A stretch of DNA of 64,000 nt. Origin: Gammaproteobacteria bacterium. Its GTDB lineage: Bacteria; Pseudomonadota; Gammaproteobacteria; Enterobacterales; Alteromonadaceae. The stretch lies in NCBI GenBank assembly GCA_018222405.1, contig JAAFAI010000003.1:62001-126000 (forward strand). Reading direction: 5' to 3'. Each line of letters starts with the position of its first letter. Position 1 is the first letter of the stretch. The notes beneath the pieces were generated by a model. The model searched no databases. It was not told the origin of the DNA and saw nothing but the letters and a program-made list of their open reading frames with translations. The position numbers and the translations under genes were made by a program. Below are positions 38,654 to 47,438 of the stretch, in pieces.

Positions 38654-40315
38654 ATGCCCAGTCAGCTCACCACTTTAATGCTGGGGGGAATTTTCGTAGT
38701 AGTGATTACCATAATGGGTACCTTAGTAAGCCAAACATTACTCAAGCAGGATCAGGTAGTCAGCTTTGAAGCCCCAATGCAGGAATTTATCGATACATTA
38801 AGCAGGGAGATTGATTACAACGCTTATGCTCTGCGCTCGCTGGCACAGCTTTTTCGCTCGTCTGAGTCAGTAGAAGCCCATGAGTTTGCCAGTTATGCCA
38901 ATCTTGTGATGGGGCAATTTGGCAACATTGTTGCCATGACTTATCTGGCAGAGCCTGATAGCCAAACAGAGCAGTCGTTAACCCACACTTATTGGCAGGG
39001 TTCGAGTTCCATTGCCAGGTTGAGTTCTTACGACCTGCTTGAAAAAGCGGATGTTTATAAACTTTATAAGCGCATTTCGGATACTCGCAGGGCCGTTGCC
39101 TCACCCATATTTAAACTTAAAAATAACGACCGTTACTACACGTTTGTCATGCAGCGTGTGGCTGAACAACAGGGGTTTGTTGGTATACTGATAGATGCCG
39201 GTTTTACGCTTGAACAAACGCTGAGTAATCAAATCAGCAATGGCTACTCTCTTTATGAGCGTGAATCAGGGTTACCCCGCCAAGTTTTCAGCAAGCACAA
39301 TCAGACCTTAAACGGTTCCGAGGATGTCACCAGCGGTGATTTTGTCGCTACCCTGAACTTTTTTAATCGCCAATGGTTGGTGTCGACCTATCAAAACAAT
39401 CTGTTCCATCACAAAGCCGCTTATTCAATTATCCCGATTGCGGCATTTACCTTAAGTCTGCTGGTTGTGTATCTGCTGGTGCAGGCACAGCGGTTAAGGT
39501 CGGCTAATCGCGAAAAGCAAACGGCATTCGATGATCTTCATTTTGCCCAGCAGCGGCTGGTGGAAAATGAAAAGCTGTCGGCAATGGGCGGTATTGTTGC
39601 CGGTGTGGCTCACGAAGTGAATACACCTTTGGGTATAGGTATCACCAGCATGTCCCACTTACAGGAAATGATGGGTGACTTGCGTAAGGATTACGAGAAG
39701 GGCTGTCTCGATGCTGAGCGTTTTAAAGAGTTTATGGAGACCGGTGATGAAATGGTCAGCTTGTCACTGAACAATATGCATAAAGCATCGGCTCTGATTG
39801 CGCGGTTTAAAAAAGTCGATGTGATCAGCTCCGATGCCAACATGACACCTGAACCCGTGGTTGTCGCCGATCTGGTCGATTCGTTTATTATTCGTTTTTA
39901 CAATGAATACCCGGGCTCTTTGGTAAAAATTAACGCCAATATCGATAAGAGTGCGATGGTTTACACTTATCCGGATGTCATTTTGGACATTCTCAATTAT
40001 CTAGCCAGCAATGCGGTAAGCCATGCTTTTAAGCCCGAACAAAAGCACTGTGAGATAAGCATTACCTTTCCCTACACTCAGGGAAATACTCAAACCCATT
40101 TACTGCTGTTTAAAGACAATGGCACCGGCGTAGAAAAAGCCTTGCTAAAGCGCCTTGTTGATCCGTTTTTTACCACCTGTCGTGGGGCGGGCAACGCCGG
40201 CCTGGGGTTGAGCGTGGTTTACAACCTGGTTAAAGGCAAACTGAACAGCGACTTAAATATATTTGTTGATGAAGGTCTGGCATTGACCTTTGAATTACAT
40301 GATTTGAATAAGTGA
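38654..40315 (+). CDS. Membrane sensor histidine kinase
   Basis: This 553-residue kinase has an N-terminal membrane helix (about 8-28), a periplasmic sensor region (about 30-255) that resembles CHASE-type domains in length, and a second helix (about 257-277). A short coiled-coil precedes the HisKA domain with His320 in GVAHEVNTPLGIG. The HATPase domain shows NYLASNAVSHAF, DNGTGVEKAL and GNAGLGLSVVYNLVKG. The gene is 10 bases upstream of an HD-GYP response regulator, its likely phosphotransfer partner. The input signal is unknown. Confidence 0.88.
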   Translation: MPSQLTTLMLGGIFVVVITIMGTLVSQTLLKQDQVVSFEAPMQEFIDTLSREIDYNAYALRSLAQLFRSSESVEAHEFASYANLVMGQFGNIVAMTYLAEPDSQTEQSLTHTYWQGSSSIARLSSYDLLEKADVYKLYKRISDTRRAVASPIFKLKNNDRYYTFVMQRVAEQQGFVGILIDAGFTLEQTLSNQISNGYSLYERESGLPRQVFSKHNQTLNGSEDVTSGDFVATLNFFNRQWLVSTYQNNLFHHKAAYSIIPIAAFTLSLLVVYLLVQAQRLRSANREKQTAFDDLHFAQQRLVENEKLSAMGGIVAGVAHEVNTPLGIGITSMSHLQEMMGDLRKDYEKGCLDAERFKEFMETGDEMVSLSLNNMHKASALIARFKKVDVISSDANMTPEPVVVADLVDSFIIRFYNEYPGSLVKINANIDKSAMVYTYPDVILDILNYLASNAVSHAFKPEQKHCEISITFPYTQGNTQTHLLLFKDNGTGVEKALLKRLVDPFFTTCRGAGNAGLGLSVVYNLVKGKLNSDLNIFVDEGLALTFELHDLNK

Positions 40316-40325
40316 GAGGTCAACA

Positions 40326-41870
40326 GTGATATCCAACCCACTTTTTGCATCACAAACATCATCGACCGATAGAGTAACAACTGAACCGGCGGATGCAGAG
40401 TACGGTTATACCGTGTTGATCATTGACGACGAAGTAGAAGTGCATAAAGTTACCGATTTAACCCTTAAACGGTTTCGTTTTGATGGCAAGCGGATCCGCT
40501 TTTTACATGCTTACTCAGCCCGCGAAGCCCTGCAGATGTTCGCCGCCAATGAAGACATCGCACTGGCACTGGTTGATGTGGTGATGGAAACTGATCATGC
40601 CGGGCTGGATCTGGTACATAAGGTCCGGAATGAGCTGGGCAATCACCTGGTAAGATTGGTGCTGCGAACCGGACAGCCAGGTCAGGCACCTGAGCACGAG
40701 GTGATCGAACGGTACGATATTAACGACTACAAAGAGAAAACAGAGTTAACCAGCCAGAAACTTAAAACCCTGATGTACAGCGGCTTGCGCTCTTTCCGGG
40801 ATATTCAGACTATCGATAGCCATCGCAAAGGATTACGTCAGGTAATTGAAAGTACAAGTAAAATGCTTAAACCGAATTCCATGAGTGAATTTGCGACGGC
40901 GGTGCTGAAAGAAATCATGAACCTGCTTCAACTCGATTCCAGTGCTGTGTATTGCACTACGTTCTCTGAGCAAGGCCTTAATGGTCAGCGACGTATCCTG
41001 GCGGCCACGGGCTCCATGGCAGACGTAATTGCTAATGATGACTCCGAAGGTTTACCAGAGTCTGTTCAGCGCTTATTCGACAAAGCCCTACAGGAATGCC
41101 GGTCGCTATACAGCGAGGAAGGCTACGTGTTTTATACCGAAACCGAAAGTGGTTATCAGTCACTGCTGTATGTTGACACCAACGGCAAGCTCACCGATGC
41201 GCAACAGGAATTGCTTGATATTTATTGCTTTAATGTTGCGCTGACCTACGCAAGTTTGCTCAAGGGCGAAGAAATTCTGGATACCCAGCGCGAGCTGGTT
41301 TATCTGCTCGGCGATGCGGTTGAGATGCGCAGTAAGGAAACCGGAGCCCATGTAAAACGGGTGTCGCTGGTGAGTTATCGTCTGGCCCAGTTATACGGTT
41401 TACCCGAAGATGAATGTCTGGTTATCAAGCGGGCTGCACCGCTGCATGATTTTGGTAAGGTGGCTATTCCTGATCGTATTCTACACAAACCCGGCAAGCT
41501 GGATTTAGAAGAATGGGAAACCATGAAAACCCATGCCGCAGTCGGTCACGATATCCTCAGAAAATCGACCAAGCCCATCCTCAAAGTCGCGGCCATGATT
41601 TGTATGACCCATCATGAGCGCTGGAATGGCAAGGGCTATCCGCTGGGTTTAAAAGGCGCGGACATTCCGATTGCCGGTCGGGTTGCTGCGTTGGCAGATG
41701 TGTTTGACGCACTCGGTTCTAAGCGCTGTTATAAAGAGCCATGGGCCAAAGAAACCATTCGGGATGAGTTGCTGAAGGAAAAGGGCGAGCATTTTGACCC
41801 CAGGCTGGTTGATTTATTGCTTGATAACTTTGAGGACTTCTGGGAAATCCGTAATCGCTATCCGGACTAG
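40326..41870 (+). CDS. HD-GYP response regulator with DUF3369 domain
   Basis: This 514-residue protein has a receiver domain (about 25-150; LIIDDEVEVHKVTDLTL, acceptor Asp in ALVDVVMETD), a DUF3369 segment (about 160-320) and an HD-GYP domain (about 325-505). The phosphodiesterase residues look intact: HVKRVS, HDFGKVAIPD, and HHERWNGKGYP with the GYP triplet. It should degrade cyclic di-GMP when phosphorylated. It lies between two histidine kinase genes in one operon, so it may take input from both. Confidence 0.92.
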   Translation: MISNPLFASQTSSTDRVTTEPADAEYGYTVLIIDDEVEVHKVTDLTLKRFRFDGKRIRFLHAYSAREALQMFAANEDIALALVDVVMETDHAGLDLVHKVRNELGNHLVRLVLRTGQPGQAPEHEVIERYDINDYKEKTELTSQKLKTLMYSGLRSFRDIQTIDSHRKGLRQVIESTSKMLKPNSMSEFATAVLKEIMNLLQLDSSAVYCTTFSEQGLNGQRRILAATGSMADVIANDDSEGLPESVQRLFDKALQECRSLYSEEGYVFYTETESGYQSLLYVDTNGKLTDAQQELLDIYCFNVALTYASLLKGEEILDTQRELVYLLGDAVEMRSKETGAHVKRVSLVSYRLAQLYGLPEDECLVIKRAAPLHDFGKVAIPDRILHKPGKLDLEEWETMKTHAAVGHDILRKSTKPILKVAAMICMTHHERWNGKGYPLGLKGADIPIAGRVAALADVFDALGSKRCYKEPWAKETIRDELLKEKGEHFDPRLVDLLLDNFEDFWEIRNRYPD

Positions 41871-41882
41871 GGAAGGGCATCA

Positions 41883-42701
41883 ATGAGTACAGAAAGCTTG
41901 AACTGGACTTATGAATGGGCTGGACTCATCCGTAGTCACACCGAAAGTACTACGCTGCTGCAATATGCTGTTGATGCCCTGCAACAGCGGCTGCCCGAAG
42001 AATTTATGTGTTCTTTATGGGTGCTTTCCACAAAAGGTGGCGATTGGATGCCCATCGTACTGGGGCGAAATAACGCCTCGCGCGAATACCCATGGCGGTC
42101 GCCAGCGGCAGCAACCAGACAGTATATTGAGCAGCTAACCACTGGTCATCACATACCGGTATACAGTAGTGCTGCCAACTATAGTCATGCTCTTTTAGCC
42201 GACAGAGAAACCTTATCCGTGCCCTGGATACACCATTGGCTGTGTGGTTGTGGCGAAGACTATATGGGCGTGTTTGAGTTAGGTGGGGAAGAGCCCGACA
42301 CCAATAAATTGAAGGCTATCTGCCAGATGGTAGATACCTTGCTGCCCACCATTTGTCGCATTACGGAGTCGCCTTTATTTTCGGTGGAAACCTTTTCAAC
42401 CGCGCCCCTACCGCAAACCAAAACCTATGAAGCCCTTGCTGAAGAAGAGCGGTTAATGAGCCTGGGGAGGCTGGTAGCCAGTGTTACCCATGAAATCAAC
42501 AGCCCGCTTGGGGTGGCTATTACTGGCGTGTCCCATTTAAAGGAATCACTCAACGAGCTCAATAAGCATTTCTCTTCAGGCAAGCTTACCGAGTCTTTTT
42601 TTCGTCATTTTGTGGATGAGTCTCAAGATGTGGCGGATTTGCTGGCATTTAATCTGGAAAGAGCGGTGAAGCTCATAGGGGATTTTAAAGCCATGCCGTG
42701 A
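41883..42701 (+). CDS. Soluble histidine kinase, N-terminal part (sensor and HisKA), separated by a frameshift
   Basis: This 272-residue open frame lies 12 bases after the HD-GYP gene. The first 180 residues form a soluble sensor part. A HisKA domain follows with His203 in SVTHEINSPLGVAITGVSHL. The frame stops right after LIGDFKAMP, at the place where such kinases continue with an FKQVAVDQ-like link to the ATPase domain. That ATPase domain is encoded by the next frame (42698-43198). The parts rejoin if one G is restored in ATGCCG near 42695 (giving DFKAMAVNQGADQ). It is most simply a one-base deletion or a sequencing error. The part cannot autophosphorylate alone. Confidence 0.8.
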   Translation: MSTESLNWTYEWAGLIRSHTESTTLLQYAVDALQQRLPEEFMCSLWVLSTKGGDWMPIVLGRNNASREYPWRSPAAATRQYIEQLTTGHHIPVYSSAANYSHALLADRETLSVPWIHHWLCGCGEDYMGVFELGGEEPDTNKLKAICQMVDTLLPTICRITESPLFSVETFSTAPLPQTKTYEALAEEERLMSLGRLVASVTHEINSPLGVAITGVSHLKESLNELNKHFSSGKLTESFFRHFVDESQDVADLLAFNLERAVKLIGDFKAMP

Positions 42702-43198
42702 ATCAGGGCGCCGATCAGGCAGTCCGGTTTGAACTGGAGCCCGTGCTGAACAGTACAACTAACAGTATACTGCCGGAACTCAGGCGCTACGGTATCGAAC
42801 TTAAAGTTGGAAAAATACCCCACTGCGTGCTGTGGTCTTTCCCTGGTGCGATATCGCAAATTATCACCAACCTGGTGTTTAATTCGATAAACCATGCTTT
42901 TACAGGTATCGAAGATAAGCAAATCGCCTTACATAGCGAAACAGATCCCCAAAGCGGGGCTTTGAGTTTAATTTATCGTGACAATGGCAATGGCATACCG
43001 GAAAAAGATCAGCAATCTGTCTTTGAACCTTACTTTACCACTCGCAGAGAAGCCGGCGGCAGTGGATTAGGGTTGTCCATCGTTAAAGCGCTGGCAACCA
43101 ATAAACTTAAAGGCGATTTAACGTTTAAGTCAGCGCCGAAGAGAGGGGTAGAATTTGCCTTTACCCTGCCTCTGGATATCAGGCCGAAAAGCCCGTAA
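42698..43198 (+). CDS. Histidine kinase C-terminal ATPase domain, downstream half of the frameshifted kinase
   Basis: This frame of 166 residues starts at a GTG that overlaps the preceding stop (GTGA). It holds a complete HATPase domain: N-box NLVFNSINHAF, G1 box DNGNGIPEKD and G2 box GGSGLGLSIVKALA. No HisKA or sensor part is present. It is the natural continuation of the 41883-42701 frame, in the -1 frame. The four-base overlap could by chance allow coupled translation of a two-piece kinase, but a split at the invariant FKxxAV link argues for a broken gene. Confidence 0.8.
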   Translation: MNQGADQAVRFELEPVLNSTTNSILPELRRYGIELKVGKIPHCVLWSFPGAISQIITNLVFNSINHAFTGIEDKQIALHSETDPQSGALSLIYRDNGNGIPEKDQQSVFEPYFTTRREAGGSGLGLSIVKALATNKLKGDLTFKSAPKRGVEFAFTLPLDIRPKSP

Positions 43199-43270
43199 CC
43201 GGCTGTGGATGATGGGGTTGAGCCAGGCTACCTGATTGAGGCGGCATTCAGCGTAGCCCGAGCAGCTTAC

Positions 43271-43702
43271 TTATACAGCAATGGAGTCGTAAACGATCAC
43301 CTTGCGCCAGAGGTGTTCGCAGTCTTCCACAAACTTCAGGTGAATAGGGTGCGACTGGTAGCTGTTTTGCCCTTCCACATTATCAAATAACAGCATCTCG
43401 GATACGTCAAAGCTATTGTCTACCACTTCGCGCTTTTCGGTGGATGCCGGTACGCCTATCTGTATGCCTTTCACAGTTTCTATACCAGCCAGTGTCTTAA
43501 GGCCCGCGATAAGGGCATCCCGGTCGGCCTGATTACCTGGATTCTTTAACCAGAAAAACACGCTATGGCGAATTGCCGGCAGAGTTACTTCGCCGGCCGA
43601 AACGGCTGATACCGGTGCCAAAGCTGCAGCACCGGCTGCAGCGCCCGCTGTTAAAAGAAAACGACGACGTTGTGAATGAGAGTCTGACATAACTTTACTC
43701 AT
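43271..43702 (-). CDS. Tat-exported Dabb (stress-responsive alpha/beta barrel) protein
   Basis: This 143-residue protein has a twin-arginine signal [20 protein letters not shown] (11-30), then a dimeric alpha/beta-barrel domain starting [22 protein letters not shown], with [28 protein letters not shown] near the end. This is the Dabb/ferredoxin-like fold pattern. No cofactor motif is seen. It is placed in the periplasm by the Tat route. Function is not known. It is convergent with the broken kinase and lies downstream of a small gene at 43747. Confidence 0.8.
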   Translation of the reverse strand: MSKVMSDSHSQRRRFLLTAGAAAGAAALAPVSAVSAGEVTLPAIRHSVFFWLKNPGNQADRDALIAGLKTLAGIETVKGIQIGVPASTEKREVVDNSFDVSEMLLFDNVEGQNSYQSHPIHLKFVEDCEHLWRKVIVYDSIAV

Positions 43703-43746
43703 AAAATAACCAGGTGCCCATCATTGCATACTCTGCCGGCATTTAG

Positions 43747-43965
43747 CTACGTCCTGGCGTCACCTTTTTGTGGTGCATTATCGATAATTTTCAGGATCTC
43801 GGAGTCGTTGCCGATTTCTGCAAGCTCCTTAAGATAGGCTTTCTGAAGTGGGTCGAGCGGTTGCCCGCCGAGCAGTTGCTTAAGCTCGGCACTATCCTGG
43901 TTGGCGATGGCAGTTTGCACTGCGGCCATATTAGCGATGCTATTGTTCGGCGTTGTCTGAGACAT
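43747..43965 (-). CDS. Small uncharacterised protein
   Basis: This is a 72-residue soluble, mainly helical and slightly acidic protein beginning MSQTTPNNSIANMAAV. The inner ATG at 43965 is chosen because AAGGAG lies at ideal distance; a reading from 44007 would put that site inside the gene. The middle, DSAELKQLLGGQPLDPLQKAYL, looks like ankyrin-type helices but is too short to assign. It lies 44 bases ahead of the Dabb gene on the same strand and may share its transcript. Confidence 0.55.
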   Translation of the reverse strand: MSQTTPNNSIANMAAVQTAIANQDSAELKQLLGGQPLDPLQKAYLKELAEIGNDSEILKIIDNAPQKGDART

Positions 43966-44021
43966 GACTTTCTCCTTGTTTGTCCCATTGATTCGAGACA
44001 ACAACAAAAATAGTTCACTTT

Positions 44022-44047
44022 ATACCAATCCGCATAGGGGGTTACCC
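44022..44047 (+). repeat. Solo end of the MITE-like element found at 60170
   Basis: The first 16 bases, ATACCAATCCGCATAG, are identical to the end of the 160-bp element at 60170-60329. In all, 23 of 26 positions match its right end. The other arm is absent, so this is a solo end or relic between a small gene and the isocitrate dehydrogenase terminator. Confidence 0.5.
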
Positions 44048-44049
44048 AG

Positions 44050-44078
44050 ACAAAAAAAGCAAGTCCGAAGACTTGCTT
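44050..44078 (-). terminator. Rho-independent terminator for isocitrate dehydrogenase
   Basis: AAGCAAGTC pairs with GACTTGCTT around a four-base loop (44057-44065 with 44070-44078), with a U run on the minus strand. Confidence 0.85.
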
Positions 44079-44104
44079 ATTATTCCGTACAAGCCAAATG
44101 CAGG

Positions 44105-45112
44105 TTACAAACGTTCCAGCATTGCCTGTGTGAATTCGGTAGTGCCGTGCTGGCCACCCAGGTCACGGGTAGTGCGATCGCCACTTTCAATCACATCCTT
44201 CAGGGCTGAACGGATCGCCTCGGCTTTGTCAGCCATACCCAGGTATTCAAGCATCTGTACTGAAGCCAGGATTACGCTGGTGGGGTTAGCCAGGTTTTTG
44301 CCGGCGATGTCTGGTGCTGAACCATGTACCGCTTCAAAAATGGCACATTCACCACCGATATTGGCACCAGGTGCCATACCCAGGCCGCCAACCAGACCGG
44401 CACACAGATCTGACAAAATGTCACCAAACAGGTTAGTGGTAACAATTACGTCGAACTGGTGAGGATTCATCACCAGCTGCATACAGGCGTTGTCTACGAT
44501 CATTTCAGTAGACTCGATATCCGGGTATTTCTCACCAATTTCGCGAGCGACTTTCAGGAACAAACCTGAAGTCGATTTAAGGATATTCGCTTTATGTACA
44601 GCGGTCACTTTTTTGCGGCCTTCGCGACGGGCTAATTCGTAAGCGAATGTCACGATTTTTTCTGCACCTTCACGGGTAATTTTACTGCGTGCTTCGGCTT
44701 CGGTACCGTCTTCAGACACTACCTGACCCAGACCAGAGTACATGCCCTGAGTGTTTTCGCGCACGGTAATAATGTCGATGTCTTCGTAGCGCGCTTTAGT
44801 ACCTTTAAAGGATAATACCGGACGCACGTTTGCATAGAGCTGAAACTGTTTACGCAGGCTTACATTAATTGAGGTAAACCCTTCGCCAACCGGGGTAGTT
44901 AGTGGGCCCTTCAGGGTCACCTTGTTTTTGGCGATCAGATCGAGCGTTTCCTGAGGTAATAGCTCGCCATGATTTTCCAGCGCCATCAGGCCGGCATCAG
45001 CGTAATCATAGGCAAAGTCACAGCCTACTTTATCTAAAATTTGCGTTGCTGCATCAATAATATCCGGGCCGATACCATCTCCGCGGATGACAGTAATGCG
45101 TTGTTGAGTCAT
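44105..45112 (-). CDS. NAD-dependent isocitrate dehydrogenase
   Basis: This 335-residue beta-decarboxylating dehydrogenase turns isocitrate into 2-oxoglutarate. Motifs are [11 protein letters not shown] (8-18), the substrate loop [38 protein letters not shown], and the family signature [17 protein letters not shown]. The coenzyme loop [15 protein letters not shown] has the Asp expected for NAD rather than the Lys of the NADP enzymes. Isocitrate is also the substrate of the lyase at 18254, so this enzyme and aceA compete at the same branch point. It is a single-gene unit with its own terminator. Confidence 0.9.
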   Translation of the reverse strand: MTQQRITVIRGDGIGPDIIDAATQILDKVGCDFAYDYADAGLMALENHGELLPQETLDLIAKNKVTLKGPLTTPVGEGFTSINVSLRKQFQLYANVRPVLSFKGTKARYEDIDIITVRENTQGMYSGLGQVVSEDGTEAEARSKITREGAEKIVTFAYELARREGRKKVTAVHKANILKSTSGLFLKVAREIGEKYPDIESTEMIVDNACMQLVMNPHQFDVIVTTNLFGDILSDLCAGLVGGLGMAPGANIGGECAIFEAVHGSAPDIAGKNLANPTSVILASVQMLEYLGMADKAEAIRSALKDVIESGDRTTRDLGGQHGTTEFTQAMLERL

Positions 45113-45332
45113 CAGAGATCCTTAATAACTTTTACTGATTCGTTAGGTCGTTTGCTTTTTGATAAGTGTAGCGTAATTTTTGCGCAAGAGGGTTTTTCTC
45201 TGGCGTTTTTGTATTCAATTGTAGGGTGTCTTTACACAGGCATAAGTGTATATGATGCAAGACTAAATGAGTAGTTAAATAGGCCATAGTGCTTATAAAC
45301 AGCGTTTATTAAGGGCCTTTGACTTCAGGCTA

Positions 45333-46952
45333 TCATAACGGGCAATTGAGCAGGTGACTGACCTTGGGCTGCAACTGCGATTGCAACGCAGTCAGCTGTG
45401 GAAAAGCCTGTTGGGTTTGTTGGATAAACTCAGTCGTTTGGGCACAGGGCTTATCCCCAAGCAACCACTGCCGGGCCCAGATAAGGCTCAAACCGCTTAT
45501 ACAATGGGGCAAACGCAATAATCCCGGAACCTCCTGTGGCAGCCGGCCACAACAGGCTATTAACCGTGACTGTCCTTTGTCCTGCTCCCAGGCGCTGGCA
45601 AGTGACATCAGGCGTTGTCGGGTGGCAATGTTACCTTGCCCGGCATTATTTTGTAGCAGTGTTGTGACATCAAACAGCCGTTGGTCGTTTTGGTTTACCG
45701 CTGTTTTGCCTTTTTCCTGTGCCGACGTAAACAGTGGCGACAGGGCGACGGTGGTCACCAGGCTGGCATATTGTGGTGTTATCCGGCCGCTGCCAATAGC
45801 CAGTTCGCTGCTGAGCAAAATGGCTGTCTGAGCCAACCGTGAGTACCAGTCGAGTAATGGAAACCAGTGCTGGGTTAAACGCTGAAAGAGAGCATACTGC
45901 ACAAGCATATGACCAACTCTTTCCAGGCCATAGGTGAGAATACTTTGCTTTACATTCTGCACTGGTAACTGCATGCGGTTGTCTTTTGATGCTGCATCGG
46001 TCAGAAAATAACTGAAAGCCGGCTCAACCTCGACCATCGCGACTATTTTGTTGACGGCGATGTCCGGATCATTAAGCGCTTTTAACAGTGTTTGCAAGCT
46101 AAGTGGCGGGCGTGATGTCGGGTAACTAACAGGTAGTGCCCAGCGATGATCGCCAGGGCGTATCACTTCCCCTTCTTCCGGTTGTTCGTCCAGTTTGCTA
46201 AAAAGGCTGGCCCAGCGTTCGACACTTAGCGGTTGTTTGCGCATTAGGCGGACCTGCTGTTTGGCCAACCAGCAAAAACGTTCTTCAGTGTTTGAGTAAA
46301 TAAGCACCTGATCTTTAAGCTGACTCATCACCGGGCCGATATGCTGCCCGGACGCAACTATCAGGCCTTCGTGAAGTAGTCCGGGATAGTCTGTAAGGGT
46401 ATGCAGGAGCTGCTGTCCGGTGACCGGAAGTGTCATCGCCAGCTTTGCCAGAATATCGTTAAAGTCGCTGACCGGAGCCTTTAACATATAACGTTGCCAT
46501 AGCCAGGCAATATCAAAACAATCGGTGTAGAGGGACGGGCGTTTACTTGCCGGCAGAATATGCGCAGCCCAGTATTGTTGGCCACAACGGCTGAGCTGTT
46601 TAATTGCGCCGCTCAGGCGCTGTTTATTGAGTAAGGACTGCTGCTTTAACTGATAGTAGGACAACAGCGCTGCAATGCCTTGCTGCTGGGTGAGATGATT
46701 CACCCGATTGCGTAAGCAAAGGAGTAAATACATTGAAATATGGCGCAGCCATAAATGCTTTGCCGGCTCAGTGGCGCTGTAAGGGCGGCTGGCAATTACC
46801 GCTACCAATGGAAGATGAGCTTGTGCAAAATCGAGCCAGCGGGCGCTGACATCAAGGTACCCGGAAAGCTGAGCTGCTTCCCGGGCTGGCAGAGGCTCCA
46901 GCGCCTCGCTGTCTCGCACCAGTTCCTGCAAGGCTGCCAGCATGGCCGTCAA
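45333..46952 (-). CDS. HDOD-like domain protein
   Basis: This 539-residue soluble helical protein has no signal peptide. Residues about 285-380 (LQTLLKALNDPDIAVNKIVAMVEVEPAF, then VQNVKQSILTYGLERVGHMLV) follow the HDOD pattern, in which LLKALNDP and the ILTYG-LERV block are typical. The N-terminal 280 residues are not recognised. HDOD proteins act in signalling. The gene follows the DUF3192 gene by six bases, so the two are probably one transcript. Moderate certainty, since the domain is divergent. Confidence 0.6.
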   Translation of the reverse strand: MTAMLAALQELVRDSEALEPLPAREAAQLSGYLDVSARWLDFAQAHLPLVAVIASRPYSATEPAKHLWLRHISMYLLLCLRNRVNHLTQQQGIAALLSYYQLKQQSLLNKQRLSGAIKQLSRCGQQYWAAHILPASKRPSLYTDCFDIAWLWQRYMLKAPVSDFNDILAKLAMTLPVTGQQLLHTLTDYPGLLHEGLIVASGQHIGPVMSQLKDQVLIYSNTEERFCWLAKQQVRLMRKQPLSVERWASLFSKLDEQPEEGEVIRPGDHRWALPVSYPTSRPPLSLQTLLKALNDPDIAVNKIVAMVEVEPAFSYFLTDAASKDNRMQLPVQNVKQSILTYGLERVGHMLVQYALFQRLTQHWFPLLDWYSRLAQTAILLSSELAIGSGRITPQYASLVTTVALSPLFTSAQEKGKTAVNQNDQRLFDVTTLLQNNAGQGNIATRQRLMSLASAWEQDKGQSRLIACCGRLPQEVPGLLRLPHCISGLSLIWARQWLLGDKPCAQTTEFIQQTQQAFPQLTALQSQLQPKVSHLLNCPL

Positions 46953-46957
46953 ATTAA

Positions 46958-47332
46958 CTAACTACTCAGGTAGGTTTGATAAGCACCGTCACCCCACGCA
47001 ATCAGGGCTTCGTTTTCGAATAAAAGCGGCGTGCATTCATCCTGTGTTGTCATCCCGTCGGCACGAACATGCTGGGTACGGTAAAACATGACCTGGATCT
47101 CACGGCTATCCTGCATTTTGGCTTCGGTAATATCCGGGGTGCCCAGTAAAGCCATTACTTCGGCGCGGGTAATACCCAGCTCCAGTTTGGAAATCTGCAC
47201 TTTGTTATACTCTTCCCGGTCCTGCCAGTCCATGTTCTCCGGCTTGTCCGGATAAAAGGCGATGAGTAAAAAAGCAAGGACCGCGTAAGACGCTACGCCG
47301 ATCAAAATAAGTCGGATTGCTTTACTGTTCAT
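46958..47332 (-). CDS. DUF3192 protein, membrane-anchored copy
   Basis: This 124-residue protein has an N-terminal membrane helix (about 7-27) followed by the DUF3192 domain: KLELGITRAEVMALLGTPD, then QVMFYRTQHVRADGMTTQDE, then ECTPLLFENEALIAWGDGAY. The domain looks like a small BamE/SmpA-type fold. A second, lipoprotein-type member is encoded at 52357-52719. Function is unknown; an envelope location is expected. It precedes the HDOD-like gene on the same strand. Confidence 0.85.
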   Translation of the reverse strand: MNSKAIRLILIGVASYAVLAFLLIAFYPDKPENMDWQDREEYNKVQISKLELGITRAEVMALLGTPDITEAKMQDSREIQVMFYRTQHVRADGMTTQDECTPLLFENEALIAWGDGAYQTYLSS

Positions 47333-47438
47333 TTATCTTTGTCGTTTTACTGGTTAATTCATTCTGGCCCTGCCGGACCTTAATCAATAGTAGTCTATCC
47401 AATAAAGGCCACACTGTCAGCCTTAAGAATGTTACTGA

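Noticed and set aside
42684..42701. Programmed -1 frameshifting to join the two kinase halves
   Set aside because: The only run of slippery look, T TTT AAA, cannot re-pair well in the -1 frame. It gives TAA (42686-42688) in that frame, so the ATPase domain would not be reached.
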